In this document: piece after piece, positions 60,949 through 64,000 of the stretch
Position numbering within the stretch: position 1 is the first letter of the stretch
Layout: each line of letters starts with the position of its first letter
From: Phytophthora colocasiae
Lineage: Eukaryota > Oomycota > Peronosporomycetes > Peronosporales > Peronosporaceae
DNA length: 64,000 bases
NCBI GenBank assembly: GCA_018806915.1
Contig: JAGKQI010000069.1
Location: 310,001-374,000, forward strand
Reading direction: 5' to 3'
Notes under the pieces: model-generated
The model's input: only the letters and a program-made list of their open reading frames with translations
Databases searched by the model: none
Told to the model about the DNA's origin: nothing
Translations under genes and position numbers: made by a program

Positions 60949-63774
60949 ATGGCACGCATTCGCACGACGCAGCGTGGAAAGATGGCCGCAGTGGCTGCAG
61001 CAGCAAGGGACATCGATTTTCGACACCTGTGGAGGCAACTACGGGGTGTTGGCTGGACAGCGAAGCGTCCAACTGGTATTGAAACTGAGTGGAGGTACGT
61101 GACTCCAGACGGCTCTGAGGTGTTCGCCGGAGAAGATGCAGTCGTCGTACATGCGCTTGAGTCTGGATTATTGATAGATGACGAACTTGAAGAGCAGAAA
61201 GTTGAGCACAACGCCAGCACCCCGACAGAAGAAGCCGAGGACAGCGGTGTCCGAGCCTCGCAGATTGATACTACCGCACAGCTATCTCAAGGGACTCTGG
61301 ACGATCTATTTGGAACGGAGAGTGACTCAGACGTTGCTCTCTCGCAGGCTGCAGTGCCACGTGCGTTTGGTTTATCCACTGAGGATCTTGAGGTTGCTGG
61401 ATCGCAGCGTGAAGCAGCTGCGAACCTCCAGCTGCTCTCGGAAGCTTCTGGCGTTGAGAGTGAGACTGAGGCTACCGATGACCATGCTAGTACACCTGGA
61501 CCTGTGCTCCGACCACGCACCAGCGTCAAAACGGACGTAAATTTTATTTCGGAGGACGAAAATTTGAACTCTTACGAGAGTTTCAGTTCTGGAGAGAGCG
61601 ACATCGGAGGTATTGAGGACACCGGCGATGATGCCACAGCAGACACACCGAGCGATGACGATGTTTTGACTGACGACGATGCTCCGCACATGGACAACTC
61701 ATTTGTCGAGTCACTATTGATAGGAGAAGGCGGCCTCAACAAAAAGGCGTTGGAAGCTCGATCGAGTGCTCTACGAGCAACTAAGTGGACCCCCGTATCT
61801 TCCCAGTTTGAGGAGGCGTCGACTGCGTACCCGGGTATGAGTGGAGAAGAGGCTCAACCTGTGCAGGAGCTGCGAAGTGTTTGTCACTCGCCACTCCTAA
61901 CGCTATTCTACTTTATCCCCAAGTCTCTTTGGGTGGCGATTAATGTTGAGACGAATCGGTACTGTAATCAACAAATAATGAAACGAGCCCGTGCTATTCA
62001 CGCCAAGCAGAGCGACCGGACGGCGGAAAGCGTAGCGCAGATTCGACGCCGCCTATTAGCAAAACCGGCGTATCAGACACACGAGATCCTTCAAGTGCTG
62101 GGGCTACTCGTCGCGCGGATGCTCTGTCCGCAAAATCGACGCTTTGCGGCGCATTGGTCCATGACGGAGGACGGAGCAGTTCCAGCCGGAACATTCGGTC
62201 GCTTCATGGGGAGAAACCGGTGTCAGGACATTCTCCGTGACCTTCATTTTGTGGATAACGAGGGCGAGCGCTCACGTGACAAGCTGTGGAAACTTCGGCC
62301 GATTGTGAACAAACTCCAGGAGCGTTTCTTGGCAGGCTGGACTCTTCCAGCAGTATTTTCGTTCGACGAGGGAGTTCTACCGTCCACTTCGAGGAGAAAT
62401 ACAACGAGAATGTTCATGCCGGATAAGCCTCATCGCTACGGCTCAAAAATGTTTATGGTCTGTGATGCTAGAACTGCGTATTGCCACAGGTACTGTATTT
62501 ACATTTTTTTAATTTATGTCATAACTTATGGTCTGTGGTCTCAATGCTAACAATCTATGTCGTAACTTGCTAGATTCGAGATGTACGCAGGGAAACGGCA
62601 CGGTGGTGACGCTGGAGACACTTCATTTGATCATAAGACGGGTGCTGCCGCCGTCGTACGGAACCTGAAGATCGTCCTTACCGAGAATCGCCGCCGCACA
62701 TGGCACTTGGTCGTGATTGACCGGTTTTACTCTTCGGTTCTGCTTGCGATTGAGCTGCTGGGGATGAGCGTGTATGTACTGGGGACGATCATGACAGATA
62801 GATTGGGGTACGACAAGAACGTCAAAGCAACACGCAAAACACGTCCAGAAAGTATCCCGCGTGGTGCATTCACGTTTTCCCGCTGTGCTGATATCCCTGC
62901 CATGGTAGCCTACCACTGGTGGGATAGCAAGCCCGTACACTACTTGTGTACAGGGTCTGTGATGTCTGAATCTACCATCAACAGAAACTTGAAGCAAGTG
63001 GGGCCTATCACGGTGTCATGTCCTGCGGCTGTTACGGATTACCAGCGTTGGATGGGGGGAGTTGATGTGCACGATCAACTCCGTCTCCAGAAATTCTCAT
63101 TGCAGACTTCTACCAAGTTCCAGAAGTATTACATGAGCTTGTTCCTTGGCCTAGTGGACCTGGCATGCGTGAACGCTTTTCTTTCTCATAAAGAAGCTGC
63201 CCGTCTTGCTGGGACTCAAGAGATGACTCGTGGAGACTGGTACTGCGTCCTGCAGAATCAACTGCTTCAGTTGAAAGCTGAAGACTTTGCAGGTATCATG
63301 GTGACACCACCATCGCATTGCCAAAAGCGCAAACGTGCACCAGTGCGACTTGCGCACCAAGTTGAACAGTCCGAGGACTGGGTAACGGTTAGTGGGGTAC
63401 AGAAGCGTCGCCAGAGATCCTGTAAGGTATGTGCCCTACTTAGAACAAACAAGAAGAAGAAGTCATTCGCTACAACGTTTTACTGTGAACGTTGCTCCGT
63501 GGACAACGCGAAATGCTGGTTATGCAACAAGATTCGGCACACCTACCGGGGCGAAGCGAAGACCTGCTTTGCTATCTGGCACGAAGAGTTTGAGTGCGGT
63601 CAGGCGATTCCTGGGACGCTTGGCAAAAAGGTTGTTCTGCGGCGTCCCGGACAAAAAGCTGGATTGCGGAAGAAGACTCGGCGAGAGTTGCAGCTGCACA
63701 ATGGAGACGCAGACGACGAGGGAGCGGGAAACGACGAGGGAGCGGGAAACGACAAGGGTAGTGACCAGCAGTAA
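60949..63774 (+). CDS. piggyBac-type transposase
   Basis: Two exons, 60949-62489 and 62574-63774, joined over an 84-nt intron (GTACTG...TAG); 913 residues. A long acidic N-terminus is followed by the transposase core. Catalytic Asp candidates are in VFSFDEGVLPSTSRR, LVVIDRFYSSVLL and GGVDVHDQLRLQ, matching the three-Asp pattern of the family. DKPHRYGSKMFMVCDARTAY and MYAGKRHG correspond to the conserved insert of piggyBac enzymes. The C-terminus has a Cys-rich zinc domain (CKVCALL, CERCSVDNAKCWLCNK) and a repeated tail (DEGAGNDEGAGND). It cuts and pastes at TTAA. Frames are intact, so it may be active. Confidence 0.87.
62490..62573 (+). other. Intron of the piggyBac-type transposase
   Basis: 84 nt, donor GTACTG, acceptor CTAG. 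It contains GTCATAACTTATG and CTATGTCGTAACTTGC, variants of the sequences near the left end of the element. Confidence 0.8.
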
Positions 63775-64000
63775 GTTGCACGTCGTAGGGTGGGCGCCAG
63801 CAGCGATGAGTGGCTTTTATTGAATTGAAATGCACTTTTTGCGGATTTGTTGCATGTGTTGTTTCGTCTTTTTCCTTGTCAGGCGTCTTTTCTTTTTGAA
63901 GACGGAGTCAGTTACGACATCGAGGAGCTGCCGAACAATGGCATGGCGTACAGTGCGCGTCAAATCGATAGGACCCCCAGTTTGGCGACACACTTTTGCC
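63775..64000. other. 3' flank inside the piggyBac element
   Basis: T-rich sequence after the transposase stop, with AGTTACGACATCGAGG resembling the palindrome half-site at the left end. No gene seen. Confidence 0.4.

Larger units (their letters stand above)
60678..64000 (+). mobile_element. piggyBac-type DNA transposon, right end outside window
   Basis: Starts at TTAA (60678-60681) followed by CCCCCTGGTTCCCGACG, as expected for a piggyBac end (TTAA target, C-rich terminus). The 23-bp palindrome CTATGTCGTAAGTTACGACA then TAG lies inside at 60725-60747. The transposase gene follows. I found no matching right end before the window closes. Confidence 0.7.

Noticed and set aside
1..64000. tRNA, rRNA, other structural RNA genes or a CRISPR array
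   Set aside because: No convincing tRNA cloverleaf, rRNA segment or spaced repeat array seen on reading; a tRNAscan-SE or Infernal run was not possible here.

Overview
The window looks like an oomycete nuclear genome, most likely Phytophthora; I cannot name the species. The signs are a candidate RXLR secreted effector, a receptor-like kinase with a Cys-rich ectodomain, START domains fused to a FYVE-like zinc finger, short GT-AG introns of 59-88 nt, and start-site elements close to the oomycete Inr (consensus GCTCATTYYNCAWTTT) 40-110 bp upstream of several ATGs. About two thirds of the 64 kb is transposable element, mostly young, nested and inserted into or between host genes.

Layout. 1-3.4 kb: a membrane protein gene running off the left edge (minus strand) and, divergent from it, a receptor-like kinase whose ectodomain and kinase halves share one frame but are split by a single TAG. 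3.54-13.02 kb: Gypsy element A (minus strand), 710-bp LTRs with about one difference, three long ORFs (gag; protease-RT-RNase H; integrase) each in the -1 frame of the one before. 13.2-28.9 kb: Gypsy element B (plus strand), carrying in its 5' LTR a second Gypsy element C (minus strand, 13.36-20.96 kb). B and C share a primer binding site and a C-terminal chromodomain and both have broken pol genes. B also has an antisense ORF between its chromodomain and its 3' LTR.

29.5-44.4 kb is the gene-rich island: the RXLR candidate with 12-residue repeats, a relic of the kinase gene, an intact P4-ATPase lipid flippase, an RNPS1-like SR protein, three related bacterial-type PH-domain genes (the third split by a 1017-bp Tc1/IS630-like element at a TA), a PH-like protein, a small Cys/His repeat protein with three exons, and an intact START-FYVE gene. 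44.88-49.37 kb is a Mutator-like element with a perfect 9-bp target duplication, encoding a MULE transposase fused to an Ulp1-type protease; both its introns carry the same AATCCTGG repeat block.

50.07-60.6 kb is a second START-FYVE gene split by Gypsy element D, itself split in gag by Copia element E. Each insertion has a clean 5-bp target duplication, and taking them out conceptually leaves the host frame open. 60.68 kb to the right edge: a piggyBac-type element with a two-exon transposase. Together the window shows a gene cluster inflated by successive retrotransposition: the gap between the kinase stop and the RXLR ATG would be about 1.0 kb without elements A-C and is 26 kb with them.
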